From Rhynochetos jubatus (taxonomy: Eukaryota > Chordata > Aves > Eurypygiformes > Rhynochetidae), in contig CM050648.1 of NCBI GenBank assembly GCA_027574665.1, positions 50,143,200 to 50,207,199 on the forward strand: DNA of 64,000 nucleotides. The letters are read 5' to 3'. Below, one piece after another: positions 1-14,339 of this stretch. The notes under the pieces are model-generated. The model made no database searches, was not told the origin of the DNA, and saw only the letters and a list, made by a program, of their open reading frames with translations. A program made the position numbers and the translations under genes. The first letter of the stretch is position 1. Every line of letters starts with the position of its first letter.

Positions 1-3000
1 CTGTGCATTTTGGAGAAAGATATATTGTTTGCTCTTGACAGAGTTTTCTAAAGCAAGGTACCTCCAGAGCTGAACCCGTATTTTAAGAGAAATTCACATT
101 TGTATCCTTTATTGTGATATTTGCAGCAAGTCTACAGCTAGTAACAGTCTCTGCCCCCAAGCTATAAAGGAGTAAGGCTCCATTGTTGGAGAGAGAGCAG
201 CCTTCTGTGTGAAAGGCTGAGATGTGGTAGGCAAGATGAATAGTGCTTAAAAGCAGTGCTTGCGGTGCTGTCATTTAGAACAGGAACACTGAGGATTTAA
301 ACGAAAGTGAAAGGCATGGTAAATGAATCCTTTAAAACTGGTCAAATTTTCAGCTGCCTAAAATAACAAGTTTTCTCCATTGATAGGTTCATTGAGTAGG
401 AGGAAAGTTGGGAGGGGATGAATTCCCCTAGGGAGGAGGTGCAGATAGTTTGTGAAAACAAGGTGTGGTCAGTGATTCATAAAGACACACATCCAGGAAA
501 CTCCAGTAAACAGCAGTCTTGGCTCAAAAGTGGTGAATTTGCTGCTTTTGTTTTTCTTTTTTGTATTTCTGTGTTTTCTATCTCTTTTTTTTTTCGGGGG
601 TGGTGGGGAGAGCGTGATTGCTTCATTCCAAACATTAGTCAAAAGGACTCAGATGCAGATGGTTACACAACTGGAGCTGTTCATTACAAAACCCCAACCA
701 GGAGGAACAGCTTTTAGGTTTAGCTTTTCTACCCGTTATTGGGACCAGGTTCACCGTGCTTTGATCAAACTGAGGCTGAAGAATGATTTTGGGTGGAAAA
801 AGAGAGTATTTGCAGGCTCTCGTGATTTTTTTTTTTTTTAGCTTGAACTTCCTTTGTGTTCAAAGCTGAAATTGAGTGTCCTCCACCCTGTTAACAAGGG
901 AAGACAGAAAGAGACGATTCAGTTCTTGTGAACCACTACTGCTGAGTTCCACACGTTTCTACACGCAGCTTTAGTTGTTTGTCTGTATTGTTACAGTCTC
1001 ATTTTGCAGCGGAATCGCTAGACGCAAGCACTGATCGTGGGTGCGTAAATCTGCTTGGGGATGCTCTGTGTCAATGAATACTCTGCTTCCCCCCGTACTT
1101 GGTGTGTAGAGACATGTGCTGTGTAGTATAAAGAACCTGTGATACTGTTAAATATTAGTGGTGCATTTTGCTTTGCTTTGCGCTTGTGAAGGTGAAAGGT
1201 GATTGTGCAGGAAAATGGAACAGTATATTTGCTGTGAGACAGGCACTAAGAACTCGCTCCCATGCTCAGTTATAATTCATGACTGTACTGGTGGGAAGCC
1301 CTTATCCCTCTGTGGAGTTAATGCATCTCTACTGTAGCCTGCTGAGAGCACCCTGTGTCCCCTCCCACCATCTGTGCATTCACTTGCGTGCTTTCTCTCT
1401 CTCTCTTTACTGTGAGATCTCTTGGTGTTAAAACTGTCAGACTACTACTGCCTGGTAAAGGTGGCTTTATGATGTGCATTCATGTTGAATTGTCATTTAA
1501 AGGGTGAGGAGGTAAGAAAGGGATACGTTACCGTTTGTTTTAGGCTCTTGTTAGAAAATGCTGACGAGCAAATAGACAGAAAGGTATATTTGTTAGTTCA
1601 GACATCTTTGAACAGTGTGTAGAAATTGCCACAATGTAGGGTAAGAGCTATTAATGGCAAATGCATCTTTGTTCCCAACCTGGGCATATTTCGCTGTTTG
1701 TTGGTACAGTGGATCTCTGTTTCTCCATGTCAAGATCTGAACCAATGCCATTGTAAATTAAATAATGTTTATTTACCCATCAGATGCCTTAGCTGACAAC
1801 TGTTCTATTTTCTACAAGTTGATCTCCTCTTTTAGCTGAAAAGCTCTCTTGCAGGTTGCAAGTTAATTGCTTCTCTGCTACCTGAGACTTGAAATTCATG
1901 CGACCGAGTGCTATAAGCTAGCACGATCTTATTTTAATAGGTAGTATACGAAGATTTTTTATTATTATTATTGCTGTAAGGCACTGTCAGAAGACCGGTG
2001 AGACTGTCTAGCTTCTGAAGAACTGAACTCAGTTCACAGAGGTTTGAGATGATTCTTTATCAACCTGGCACCTGGCAATATTAGACTCGGAATATGGTTA
2101 AAAGACCATGTACTTGACTGTCACAGCAATATTAATTTTCAGTGTTTCACTGAATGTAATCTTACGGAGTCTGTTGTTTGTACTCCTTTAAAACTTATAA
2201 ATCAAATCCAGACCTGGAATACCAGTGTATGAACTTAACAGATGTGCTGCCATAAGGGACCTGCTAGGTTATAAACTGCAGAAATGATCTTTCTCTATTT
2301 CAGATTCCTAGCTTGTTCCAGGGAGATTTAGGAACCACAGAAGTAAGGTGGAAGGTCACGCGTTAGGACGGTAGCACCCACCCAGCGCTTGACGTTGGGT
2401 GTAATTGTCAGGAAATCCACCTCTAATCATGTTGTTATTCAGTCAGAGCATCCTGCCGAAGCTCCCGAGCAAAAGTAGGGCAAGAATGACTTCAGTAGCT
2501 CTGTGTCCAGGTTTTCTTAGGTGAAAGATCACTTTGAGATGACACAGCTGAGTAGTCAGGCTGAAATCCTAGTTGGTATTTTATTAATTTTGCACCAAGA
2601 TAAATCCTGAAATTCTGACAAACTCCATGACAGGTGAAATTCCTTCTTGCAGAATCTGCTCAGCAAGAGGCTGCTCATTTCGTTCTGTTCGGAGGCAGGC
2701 AACAGGAGGGCAGCTTTATAATCAGCCCTCAAAGGAGCCTCGGCCGCCCCAGAGCCTTGGACTGATTGAATAACTCCTGGGCCTCTTCCCCTAGGCCTCC
2801 ATCAGCAGGGGTCCTGTGGAAAGCAATCTCCCGCAGACTGGCACTGAAGTGAGCTTTAAACTACTATTTTCTGCTCTCCAGAGGAGCCTGGAGTACTAAA
2901 AGATAGATGGACTGCAGATATTTTATGAGAAACTGTCAGAAGAAGAGCAGAGTAAATGTTTTTTTTTCCTCCTTCTTTGAGTCACACGCTGCATCACTGT

Positions 3001-3060
3001 AGAATTTTTCCCAGAATCTTTTACAGCGAAAGTTTGAAATTAATTGGTTGCTAACCTTAA

Positions 3061-3134
3061 TTCCCCCCCTCCCTCTTCTTTCTTTTTTTCCCTTCCCTCT
3101 GCTTCTCTTCTTTTCTTTTTTTTTTTTTTTTCTT
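3061..3134 (+). repeat. 74-nt near-pure polypyrimidine tract
   Basis: All bases are C or T except a single G at 3101, and the tract includes T16 at 3116-3131. It is low-complexity sequence inside the intron. It has no splice AG directly after it, so it is not taken as an acceptor. Confidence 0.85.
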
Positions 3135-3574
3135 AAATATTCACTCGGAGGCCCTTTGCTTAACCACAGTTGCAGAAAATCAGTACCATTTGCACTGAAA
3201 TATTTATAATGACAGAATGAAAAATTGGATTCATTTTCTGGCCTGTAGCCGAACAGTCTGCAACTTTGCGCAGCATTGTTTAGCATCTCTCATTCCTGCC
3301 TTTCATTGGGGTCGTTTTCAGACACACACGCACGCGCTGCCCATGCTTCAGAGGAATGCTTAGCAAAACACAGAGCCATTTTTAATCTCAGCCTTGAGAA
3401 AACAACTTGTCTCTAACCTTGTCACCATTTGTGGGGGGAAGCAAAAGGCGGGGGGTCCCGGGAAGCGTGTAGGATCCCCCTTACAGGAAGGATTGTAGAG
3501 GATGACATGCAGTAATCTGTGCTCTACAGCAAAGCAGTGTACGGCTGGAATTCAGCATATTGCTTTGGCGTGTT

Positions 3575-3860
3575 GGAGGGGAGGCAGGGTGGACTTAGCA
3601 CCGGGCTGCATGGCAGGGTCCTTCCGGTAATCCCTGTTCTGCCACCTCAGTGTCCTTGGGCAACTCATTTGCCCACGAAGGAGGAGGTTGTCAAAAGCTC
3701 CCTTTTGTGTGTGAACACAGACTGCGCCTGTAAAAATGCCCTGTGCTTCTTTGCACCTCCAGAACACAGAGGATGCTGGAACTGTACATATTTACTTCCC
3801 TCGCAGCAATGGTGTGAAGGTGAAGTGGTTGATGTTTGCAAAGTGCTTTGAAAATGAAAG
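3575..3860 (+). repeat. Ancient tRNA-derived SINE (MIR/CORE-like), plus orientation
   Basis: The order of parts matches the MIR-type SINE plan. First comes a tRNA-like head (gtggacttagcaccgggctg), then tgttctgccacctcagtgtc followed by cttgggcaactcatttgccc, then a CTGTAAAAATG-like block (3730-3740), then an L2/CORE-like tail with tgtttgcaaagtgctttga near 3834-3852 and a following gaaag. Divergence is high and there are gaps between blocks. The open frames crossing it are not genes. A repeat-library search would settle the subfamily. Confidence 0.6.
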
Positions 3861-5924
3861 TGCAGATCCTTGGGCTCCAATTTGCATCCCCTGCCAGTAT
3901 AAAAGGTACCTTAGTCAGACAGCCAAGGATGCCCTCGGTACGCGACAATTCCTGTTTATTTTGCTAGCTGGTTCTACATCACTCCGTTTTGGTCCTCACA
4001 GGCATGTCTCAGACTCTGATGAATTCCAGGGATTTTTAATTGATATAGCAATCCCCTGGGGGTGTTACGAGCTGGTATAAGTTCAGGCAGCCTAGTGAAT
4101 GCTGCAATGTGCAATGAGAATTGTGGCAGCCCAAGATTTGAATGTTTAGGCCACACGGGTTTACAAAAATAGACAGTGGTTGTATAGGAATTGGTCTGAA
4201 AAGGTATACAGCTTAGCAGAGAATGGTAAGTCTTTGCGGATGTGAGTCAACTGTGCAGAAATTAACAGAGAAATATATCTGTGAGAAGTGGTGATTTCAA
4301 AAACCTCAGAAATTATTCTCTGGTGAGTTCTGTAGACTGTCTTGACAATTGTGTTAGTTTCTGGAAAAGCTCTGTGGCCAAAATGTTAATCCCTGATGCC
4401 TAAAAAGAGGCACCTTGAGACCACGCTGGGTCCCCTAAGGAAGTTGGTTGGGTGCAGGGGTGAGATTCTACAGCATGCTGAGAACCTCCTGAAAATGCCA
4501 GAAATTGCCTATATCAGGGTTCAAAAATGTCATCGCGCTGACTTCACCCACGTCCAATTTACAACGTAGCTCTGTTACTGATAGCAGGTACCTATCTGTG
4601 TCTAGTACTAAACTCTGATCTCTATTCCATATCACTCATCTGAGCACAAATTTTTTATTTATTTGGTTTCTTCTGTTAGAGCTGCTGAGTGTTGGCTTCC
4701 TCTCGGTGGTCTTAGGAGCACAGCCCGGGCAGGTGTTCCTGTAAGCAGTAGGAAGGGACAGTCGTCTGCTGTAAGCGTCAGTACAGCTTGGCTAACACTG
4801 CACAGTGTTCTGTGGCTCGCGAGCAACGCGTGCTTCTTAGCAGTCAGAAGTTTCTTACTGACTTGCAGATTTGCCTTTTTACCGTGTTCCCCAAGATAGT
4901 TTGACAGGTCAGCCTGAAGTGATGAGCATTCTGACACAAACTGCAATTGTGTCTTAGAAATTTTGCCTGCAGTTGTTTTACTGTAGTATTGCTTTGATTT
5001 GAAAAGGAACTTTCTACAAAGCGGTGTGTTTTAGGATACAACAACAACAACAAAAAATTTCAATCTTGTGCTGCACGTATTCCAGAGGTTTTCTGCTTAG
5101 CCCTTATTACTGCTTTCTGGTTTTCTTTTTATTCTTTGTGTACGTAAGTGGAGAACACTGTAATTTTTGTAATTTTTAACAGTTACTGAGAAGCAGAAAT
5201 TACAGAAATGAGACAGTGTGAGCTTTTATTACAAATATTAAATATGTTTTTAAACTGACATTTTGAAAGCAGGTTGCCCTGACAATTTAGTGACATTTTA
5301 AGGGAAAGCCATAGCCGCAGAGTAGGCTCTTTCAAATGCACAAGTATTTCTTTGCTGGGGCTGACCAGAACACAAAAATACACATGTGTAAAATGCCTGA
5401 AGATCCTGAAAACATCTGCAGGGACAATAGACTATAGACCACAGTGAAACAGGTCTTGCTGATGCTAATGGTACGGTGCAGAACTGTTACTGAGCATCAG
5501 GGACTGTAAGAGTAGCCCCCGAACAAGTGTTTTATCTCATTGTCGAAGACAGTACCTTTCTGGGAAAGCAGCTTTCTCTGCGGGCCTGAACTGTTGTGTT
5601 GGTTTTGTTTTTCTGTTTGGAGTGCCAGTCTGTTTACTAAAGTTATTAGTTTATAAATTTTGCCAAGGTAAAGTAACTGTAAGAGCTTTAAATTAGAGTA
5701 AGTGCCACTTCTGTGTGGCAGGTTCCTTTGAGGGCTGATTAGAAAGCAGGCCTCCTGTTGCCTGCCCCTTTATGCATGGCACTGTTGCTGTGGGTACTTG
5801 TTTACAGCTTACCTTTGAATTTATATAAGTGCGTGCTGCGGTGTGATGAATCGCCCTTCGATAGCAAAGATTCTACTTGCCTTTTTTTTTTTTTTTTCCT
5901 GGGATCAAGCTAATACTTCACTTT

Positions 5925-6060
5925 AAGGAGTTATTTTAATTAGGGGGGTTTTATTGTAATGAATTAAAATTAACTTGGAGTACAAATTATATAAGACTGC
6001 AAGGGTTATAGATTAGCCTCACCATAGCTACAGCACATCTTTTTGTAAAGGAATTAAAGT
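5925..6060. promoter_or_regulatory. AT-rich candidate conserved non-coding element (intronic)
   Basis: The segment is dense in homeodomain core motifs (tttaattagg, taatgaattaaaattaac) and follows a T16 tract. It has no repeat signature that I recognise. The call is by texture only; conservation must be checked by alignment. Confidence 0.2.
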
Positions 6061-8209
6061 TGTGTATTTCAGACACCTTGGCACTGAACACAGATAGCAA
6101 ATGAGTGTAAGTGTTGACTCCAGTTATTTTCCTCCTAAACGGAGTTCTTTTCACTCAGTCTGAAGATTGCCACACTAAAAACCAGTCCTAACCGGCAACA
6201 AGGGGTGAAAGCTGGACCCCCTTGCAGGAGACAACCTAGGAGACAGGAGTGCTGCAGCATCACAAGCCAAACCCGGAGGTGAGGAGAGGAGCATTTCTTC
6301 AACGGTCAGTGCAGGGTCAAGGCAGGATCTAACAACACATCCAACTCGCAACGTGTCACTGGTCAGATGTGTGACAGGAACCAGAATGACCAACCTCAAA
6401 GAATGACATTTGGTAGGATACTTGTACCCTCACGGGGAGGAAAGAAAAAGGCATAAAAGGATGCTTCTTTGTGTAGTACTTCGTGTATGGGGGGGTGCAG
6501 AGGAGTATTAAAACGTAGGAGTTGGACTTCACTCTCTCACCCCTTTTATAGGGTCTGAAAACAGGAAAAAGTGAAAGTAAAATTCCTCCCACTTAGCTGT
6601 GGTCACATTTCACGCTCCTTTTACTCAAATGTAAATGACAACAAAACAGAAGACAATAGAGAATCCAGACTTCTGCATTTTACAACCAACAACCACAATG
6701 ACAAACATAAAGTTTTATTGTCCTGGTACCACATGTCAGTAAACGCTCCAGATTTATTGGTTTACACTGTGTGTCCTTACAAAATTTAGAGAAATAGTGA
6801 CTTTGTTTTAAAGGGCACAGTAGCATTCTAGTCTCTCTAAAAGTCACCTTGACAACCTGGAGTTTCTTGGACTGAAAAAGAAGGAACTCAAATAAGGTTG
6901 CTCTAAGAACACAACGTTTCAGCACAGGGTTTTTAACTAACTAGTCACCAGCTGTGAAGGGATAAATATTGTCCTTATTTTGTTTTCCAACAAGTAGATT
7001 TGTAATTCACAGACACACCAAGCCTCCAAGCCTGCCACATAAGCACTGTACCAGTTCCCGCTACTCCTTGTTTGAAGAGCTGTAGAAATAAGGACTACAA
7101 GATGTCCAAGATGGGCTGACGCAGTAACCAGCCGTGAAGGAAGTGAGAGAGCGAAAGTTGTGGGGGCCTCTGCTTATCAGCTCAGAAATCTTTGGCTGTT
7201 ACGGTCAAATCTGCTCACTCTGTGTTTCCTTGCAAACGTCTTGGATGCACCAATGTGCAACAGCGTTAGGGGCTGACTGTCAGCATTTAGAAGAGGAGGA
7301 GAACTAGCAGAACTCCATAGTTTTTCCTTTTCTTTCCTACCTCTTTTAAAATTGACATACTATGGACAAGGGGACGTATTTTCACCTGTGTTCCTGATTT
7401 CAAGATCCAAAATATGCACCAGTCCACTTATGTGTTAACTTATGTGCACTTAATAGCCGGATAATTACAAAATACGATTCCCATGTACAAAAGCCAGATT
7501 TGGTGATTTTAAAACTGGGCTGGTTCGGTGTTTGCTTTTAGCTGAGCAAAACCGGTTAGTCGCTTTGCACTAGTCTGGGGCCAATCCGTAACCTCCTGTG
7601 TGCCAAGTGCTGTTGTACACGGCCCCACGCACCAGCTGGCAGTGTGCGGGGAATCCAGATTCCAGGCTGTCCCTTTGTCACCTGGTAAGCGTTATGTCAC
7701 GAGGTAGGGAGGCCGATGCAAATGTGGGATGCATCTGTCTGTATGATATGAGTGCAGACAAGTTACAGAGCTCTTCTTTCAGGCTGTATCAAGAAACTTG
7801 TAATTTCACTTGTAGTTTCGTTCCAAGGAATTCTTGTGCGTGCATCTGTGGAAAACTGGAAAGGATCATTGTTTTAAAGGCTTCCCTTTGCATATAAATC
7901 ACAGCTCTGTGTGCTTCCCCATTTTAATTGGGTGACCTTTTGAATCTTACAGACAGGCGCTTAAATTCGGGACCTGCCAGTGGGTTTAAGATTTGAAATC
8001 AATTCATGATCCAGGCTTTAAAAGTAAAAAAAAAAAAAAAAAAAGGAAATTTGAGAAGAAGATCCGCTTGGAAGGTTCCTTCTCACAACTCACAGAAAAT
8101 TTCATTGCTGACCAGATTCAGTTGTCGATTTAATCCCTGAAAAGACCCATCAGGATTCAGCAAGTATGAGAGAAACAGGAAGAGCCAGAAACATGTAATG
8201 TTTCCAACA

Positions 8210-8335
8210 GGATATTTTTGTGCAATTATCAATTTAAGCTTCCATTATTTGTCACTAATTACTGCACTGAGCTGTTAAATATTTAGTAGCAGTTTGTTTA
8301 ATTGGGTTTGACCTATAAAGGAATCTCTGCATAGC
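8210..8335. promoter_or_regulatory. AT-rich candidate conserved non-coding element (intronic)
   Basis: Clustered homeodomain-type cores (gcaattatcaatttaagc, cactaattactgc, gtttaattggg) and TTAAATATTTA at 8275-8285 lie in unique-looking sequence. The look is that of vertebrate developmental enhancers. There is no direct proof of function or conservation. Confidence 0.25.
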
Positions 8336-11144
8336 ATAGTTCCAGTTCTAAGAGCCAGTTGCTTGCCCCCAGCTAGGGAAATTTGTGTTCACGTAAGGTG
8401 AGCACATATTGTCAGACAAGGATTTTTATTTTTGTTCTTTGGGTTGCTTTACCTCTCTCTCTTCCCCCCTAGATTTATTTGTCTTTAAGGTATCTAAAAT
8501 TAGAGCACGAAGAAGGAGTGCTGCTCATGGATGTAAAATGGGATGGAGGTCAAACTTGAACTTGTTTACAGATGTTGTAGTTCAGAAAGCACCAGCATGA
8601 TAAATTAAACATAGCAAAAAAAAAATAAAAGCAGAGCAACAACTAGCCCATGAGCACATGTGTCTGTAAAACACAGACTTAATCCCTGAATATCTTTATT
8701 AGGCAATATTGCCTATCAAAGCTGGTTGTCCCCTGTTACTCTGTCATAGAAGAGCTGCAGATAAACCTGCATTTGTTCAGGTTTGGGTTCTGCTTGTTCT
8801 TTGACTGTCTGTGTCTGACACGGTGAATGTCTGGCTGTGGCCTCTGCAGAGAGTGTGCACAAGTCAATCAATACATGAGCAATAGTCACTTTGTTTTAAA
8901 CTAAACAGGATTGGCTCTGTTCTTACTTGTCCCTGTCTTGAAACTCCCTCGATTTCAGAGGAGTTTCTCTTAATTTATACCAGGATAATCATTATCATAT
9001 TCTAAAGTAATAAGACTTCTGATATATTTCTCAGAAGTGCCTCCTTTTGCCTTTTTTGTTTAAGCTTTTATGCCTACTTAGTGAACAATTTTCTTATTGG
9101 GGAAGGATGCATGTGTATTAATTTCAACATTTACAGTATCACAAAAGCCTCGTTTTTCTTCAAACAAGATTTAGGCCTGGATCCTGATTGGCAGTCCAGT
9201 CCTTTTGCAGTGGAAAAGAATGGGAAGGTTTCCCAGTTTCAGTGAATCGCTGTGAACGTGTCCTAACCATTGCCCTCTCTTATCCCCATCACCATCATCT
9301 TACCGTTTATGGGGGAATACATGCACCTTGCTTATGCATCCAGGCACATCTTGCCTGGAATGGAAGAGGTTGTTCTAAGTTCTATTGCATTTCAGTAATC
9401 ATCAAACAGGGCAAGGGAGGCTCATGGAAGGCTATTATTACTCGGCATCGTAGGTTAAAACAGCTTTGGAACTACTGTGATTTATGTCAGGGGCTTAACC
9501 AGAAGCCCCCCCGCCAGTGCTTGTAATGGGGAAGGTGCAGGGATGATGAACAGGCACCTGTGTTTGTGTCTGTTCTCTTCTGGTGACAATGCTGAAGGTC
9601 TTTCTTGCTGTACCTAGCAATGTATGTCATTTTTTTCCATACAACAAATCTGTGATATATGTGCTCACATACAATAATGAATCCAAAAAGGAATCATTGA
9701 CATTTTACTAGTGACTTACTGGAAGTCTCTGAAGAAAAATAGGTATCAGGGGTTTTGGTTTGGTTTTGGTTTTAATTTTCGGTTTGCATCCCTGAGAACA
9801 TACTATCCAATTTGGGATTTCTTTATGGCTTGGTTTTCTCTGGCCCAGCTGGAAATGCTTGAGAAGGAGAACCAGAACACCGAGACTTTTACATAAATAT
9901 GATAAAGAATACAATGTGATTAGCAGTCATGCCGTTTCAGAGACATTACTATAATACCAAATCAGATAGCTTAGTGGAACTGATTTGTATGAATAACTGC
10001 AATTCACTGTAGACTTTCCTAAATTATGATTGTCAACAGTGGTCAGTCATGACCTAAGATGACTGTTTAATTGGCCATCATGTCTGAGACCAGACCTGAT
10101 TCTTAAAGACTGGTAAACATCAACTCACCACACATAAGTGGTATTTATGGGAACACGGATCCCCTTGAGATTTGGCCCCTTCTTTGTTGTGGAAATAACT
10201 CTGGTTTAGTTCAGATCAAATGCTTATTTCCTTGGGAATCTCAAGTTTCAGAGACTGTATTTTGTTAAGCTTGTGCTGGTGATCAGACTTGGCCTGGATG
10301 AAACTCCATGCCTACTTTAGTGCATTTAAAAATTTATTGGGACTCTTCCTGCTCTGCCAGCTGCGCTGCAGTACTGGAGATGCTGGTGACAGGGACACCT
10401 TGACTGGAATTTCTTCTGTTCCGTCCAGAACTCCGAAGTCTGATTTTGGCTTTCTACTTTTCATCTATGAAAATCTGCTAGACATCATCTCCTTTCCAGC
10501 TCCCTCATTCACTCAGGATAAGTGTGACCATTGAAATCTGAATATATATTCCTTTTTCTGTCAGAAACCTTGTAATTACTGGGATGAAACACATCAGAAA
10601 CATTTGTTAGTTCCAAGATTTTGGATATAAAAATTTAAGTTAGTTTCCTGTAGTTGGTGTTTTGTGAAAGGAAAGGAGAGGCCTAGGAGGGAAAATAACC
10701 TATGGTCACATCATCTGTTGACGAGCTTCAACTGAAGTTGCTCTTTTTGTATTTCACCTATGTGAAATGTTAACAATTTTGAGTGTTCAGAGATGCTCTT
10801 TCTGTACAATTAAGGATACCGCATAGAACGGACCTTGATGTATCCCTAACCTTCAGTTAAGTCATTTGGTGGATGTGGACTGTGGAGGTGGTTACTCTCG
10901 CTGTGGGAACACAAATCCCTATACTACATTTTTACCTGTACAGCAACTGAGCCTGAGAAGCCCATGTAACGGAATCTTCTTAATTGCTAGCAGCAGCAGA
11001 GCCAGGGCATTAATGTTTTGGGGCACTGAAAGTAAAAGTTTACCACTTCCGATGCCTTGAAATGGCCCAGATACTCTACTGTAACGAGCTCCTGACTATG
11101 CAGATTTGGTTTCATGTGTGATTTGGGGCTGGCTGAGCCTCTTC

Positions 11145-11358
11145 CTCTCCTGGGATGAACATCAGGAAAAAAAAAACCTAACCCTGAGGTCTGTGAAGCT
11201 GTGAAATAGCCTCCCAAGAGGAGAGTTGGAAGCTCTAATTAAAATTGGACTGGGCAAAACACTTGAAATTACACTATAGGCAATAATCCAACACTGGCAG
11301 GATGGGTGGAGAAAACGCCCTAATGGGTCTTTTCTGTTTTTAAATTCTATGAATTCTT
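11145..11358 (+). repeat. CR1 LINE 3' end, ancient copy, plus orientation
   Basis: The segment follows the old amniote CR1 3' region: a gaagctgtgaaatagcctcc block (11196-11215), ggaagctctaattaaaattg, then ggactgggcaaaacacttga, an aatccaacactggcaggatg block, cctaatgggtcttttctg, and the terminal attctatgaattctt octamer-like tail. CR1 copies end in such short ATTCTATGA-type repeats instead of poly(A). Only the tail is left; no open reading frame is expected. Confidence 0.8.
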
Positions 11359-14339
11359 GTTCTTCTCTTTTATTATGCTATTTCACCTTTTTCTTTAATG
11401 GTGACACAGTGTCATCTAGTAAGTATTGTAAGATGCTATTGTGAGCTGAGTAAGATGATGTTAAATGTCAAAAGAAAACGCAACAGTTTCTCTGCAGGTT
11501 CACAGTGATTATATGGAGACCAGACAAAGAGAAACTGACTGTAAGTGAGGGACATCACTGCAGTGGTTCTGCTCTGTAGGATACCGGCAGGTGCCTGAAT
11601 ATACATGTTTATAATTTTTGACACTGCATTTCGTATTAATCTGTTCATGAAGAATAACTACATTCCACCAAACCTAACACAGGTGTGGAAAAGTCGTTCA
11701 CTGTAGCCGTGTGCATCGCTCAGATTGCTAGAGACAGCTTCTGTCCAAATGTCTCCAATATCCCCAAAGCCCTGGACTAAATAATATCTTTTTACATTTT
11801 AATTTATGGTATGTATTTGATCTTCGTATCTCACAAACCTAACTATCTCATCAGTTAAGTGTTGGGTGTAAGCGTATTACAGTTTACCAGGAAAGAACCC
11901 TGCCACAATAGAATGGGGCTTTGACAAGAAACTCCCTGCTGCAGTACTGAAGCAGTGCAAGTTTGAAGAAGGGGTATAAAAATCAACGTTTTCTGAGATT
12001 TTTCTTACAGTTATCGTTATGTCTGGGTAAGTTTCATTTGTATGTTTTTGGTGTTACCACTTAATACCCCTCTGCCCTGCTCCCCCACACTCCTTTCCAC
12101 GCGATGCTGTATTTCAGCAGTTCCAGTGCAGAGATTTCTGCCCGAGAGGTCTTATATCAGGACACCAGGGAAGTCAGGGAGCATCAGACCGAAGTTCTGG
12201 AAACCATGTTGACACTGTGAAAGTGCATTTTTGATTCGTCATTACCACTGCACTTAAGGTTTTGCTAGTCTTGCCTTTTCCACCAGCCTTTCTTTCTTCC
12301 CTTTCTGTTCTGGAAAATCCAGCATCCTCTTGTTAGCTGCAGACAGTTTGAAAAGTGTGGTGCAGGGTAAGAAGTTGGAATAAAAAGAAGAGAAGCAGAA
12401 AATCTTGATTAGAAAGTATAATTTAATAGAACGTGTATTGAACCAAATGTATTGATTAATGTGGAAGATATAGTACTTATATTGATTCAAACTAGAGATT
12501 TAGTACTAAAAGCTGTAAGCCAAAAAGCTGTTGCAGATTGCTACAAAAGTCAGTTTAATGCTGTCCTTGAGAATGCCTTCACAAAGAAATTCTTCTAATG
12601 TTTGAGGAGTAGGTAGAATGCGGTATATGTCAGTTTGATCCCGGAGGGTTTTATTTTGTACTCTAATAGCTGTTACGAGTCTACATTATATCCAAGGAGT
12701 AATTTTCCTTAGGGGTGCCCAGCTCGCTTTGTGTCAATATTCTAGCATTTTAAGTCACGTACAGTATATGCTTCTGGGAACAGTGCAGGAGCCAGCCAGA
12801 CTCATAATGGTCTGCATTCATTAATAAAGGCAGAAGCTTCTGTCCCTCCATTGCCCACTACAGGGATGCCTCCCTGGTCTTCAGGGACCCGTACAGACAC
12901 ATTTAAAGAAAGCTTTATTTTGAGTGGGCAGGAGATGAAATGCAGGACTTGCAGGCATTTCCTAAGTCAGCTATATGCCCGAGCACAGGGGTGACCTTAA
13001 TGGGTCAGAGAAGAATGCAGGTCAAAAGACTTATTATCCAGCCTGTTGGAAACCAATTGCTTTTGTTAAAAAAAAAATCGTAGCGCTTAAAGGTTGATAG
13101 TAATGTAGAGTTCTGTTTTACAACCTGGAACTGTATTGCCGTGCGGTGGGGTGCGTGTTTTCTTGAATGCAAAAAAATAATACAAGATGATCCGTAATGT
13201 ACACAGATAAAGGACTCCAGATAAGTGATAACATGTAGGGTACCATAATTACTTAATCAGTGATGATTGATTACTCATGTTTGTGTTCTTGAACTAAGGA
13301 AAAAACAACATGCTGCTGTGGTACTGTTGCCATCTGTTGAAATGATGCGCTTACATTTCATCTTTGTATTTCTTCACGTGCACCCTCTTCGCACTGTTTG
13401 TCAGGTACAACCACATCTTGTTTCCCCTAGTCGTAAAAAAACCGAAGTCCTGTTTAAATTGAATGCAACCGCAGTTCACGTTCAAGATTCTGACGAGGTT
13501 AGTGAGTCTGTGGTTATCTGTGGATATGTGTTTTCTCTGTTAATTTTGATGCTGTGGGCGGGAACTTTTTGCTAGCTAATACTCCTCCTGTTCTGTCTGG
13601 AACACAAGGATGTATAGCAAACAACAGAAAGTGTTATTGCCTCTTTTGTCTCGAGTTTTTCTGCAAAGAAACCGTTTTAATTTTTTTTTTTTTTTTTACC
13701 GAGGAGATTCTTCCACACAGTATTATTGTGAAACCTTTGCATGTTTTTAACTCCTTAACACTAACAAGCGGGTTATCTCAAAGCATTTTCATCCAGGAAA
13801 GTGGTGGCAGTTCACACACCAGTTGGGATTCAGCAACCTGCTAACAAAAATAATTATCTCTAGGAACAGGGCAAGTGCATTTTAAGAGTTTATTTTGCTT
13901 GTGAAATACATTTCATTCAGGTTTTCCCAGGTAATATACCTGCTTTCCAGATAATACTGAGACAGAGGAATGGGAGATGTAGGAGAGTTTTCGGTTCGTG
14001 CCCAACGCAGTAACAAACGCAGTGACACGCGGACCTCCTGCTTCCCTGTTCCTCCATCTGTGTGTGCAAAGCTTGCATTTGCGTTTGCAAACTAGTTTCT
14101 CCTCATGAAACCGCAGCTCTTGGAAATGTTAACGTAGCCACTGCTGAAGTGCGGGAAGAAAAAATGTTTTTCCCTTTTCGTTGCTAAGTAGGAAATTGAA
14201 ATTTTTGCTTCGTAGGGAGACAACCTTATAATTAAACAGATGTGTTTATGTGCAATCAAATTTGGGGGAGGCAAAGAAGGGGGGCGTGTGATACCTCCTG
14301 TACTTAGTTAAACAGCTCCTCTTTGGCAAGTGGATGTAA

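Noticed and set aside
9750-9785. Telomere-like GGTTTT repeats
   Set aside because: Only a handful of imperfect GGTTTT/GGTTT units, not TTAGGG; it is a simple low-complexity patch.
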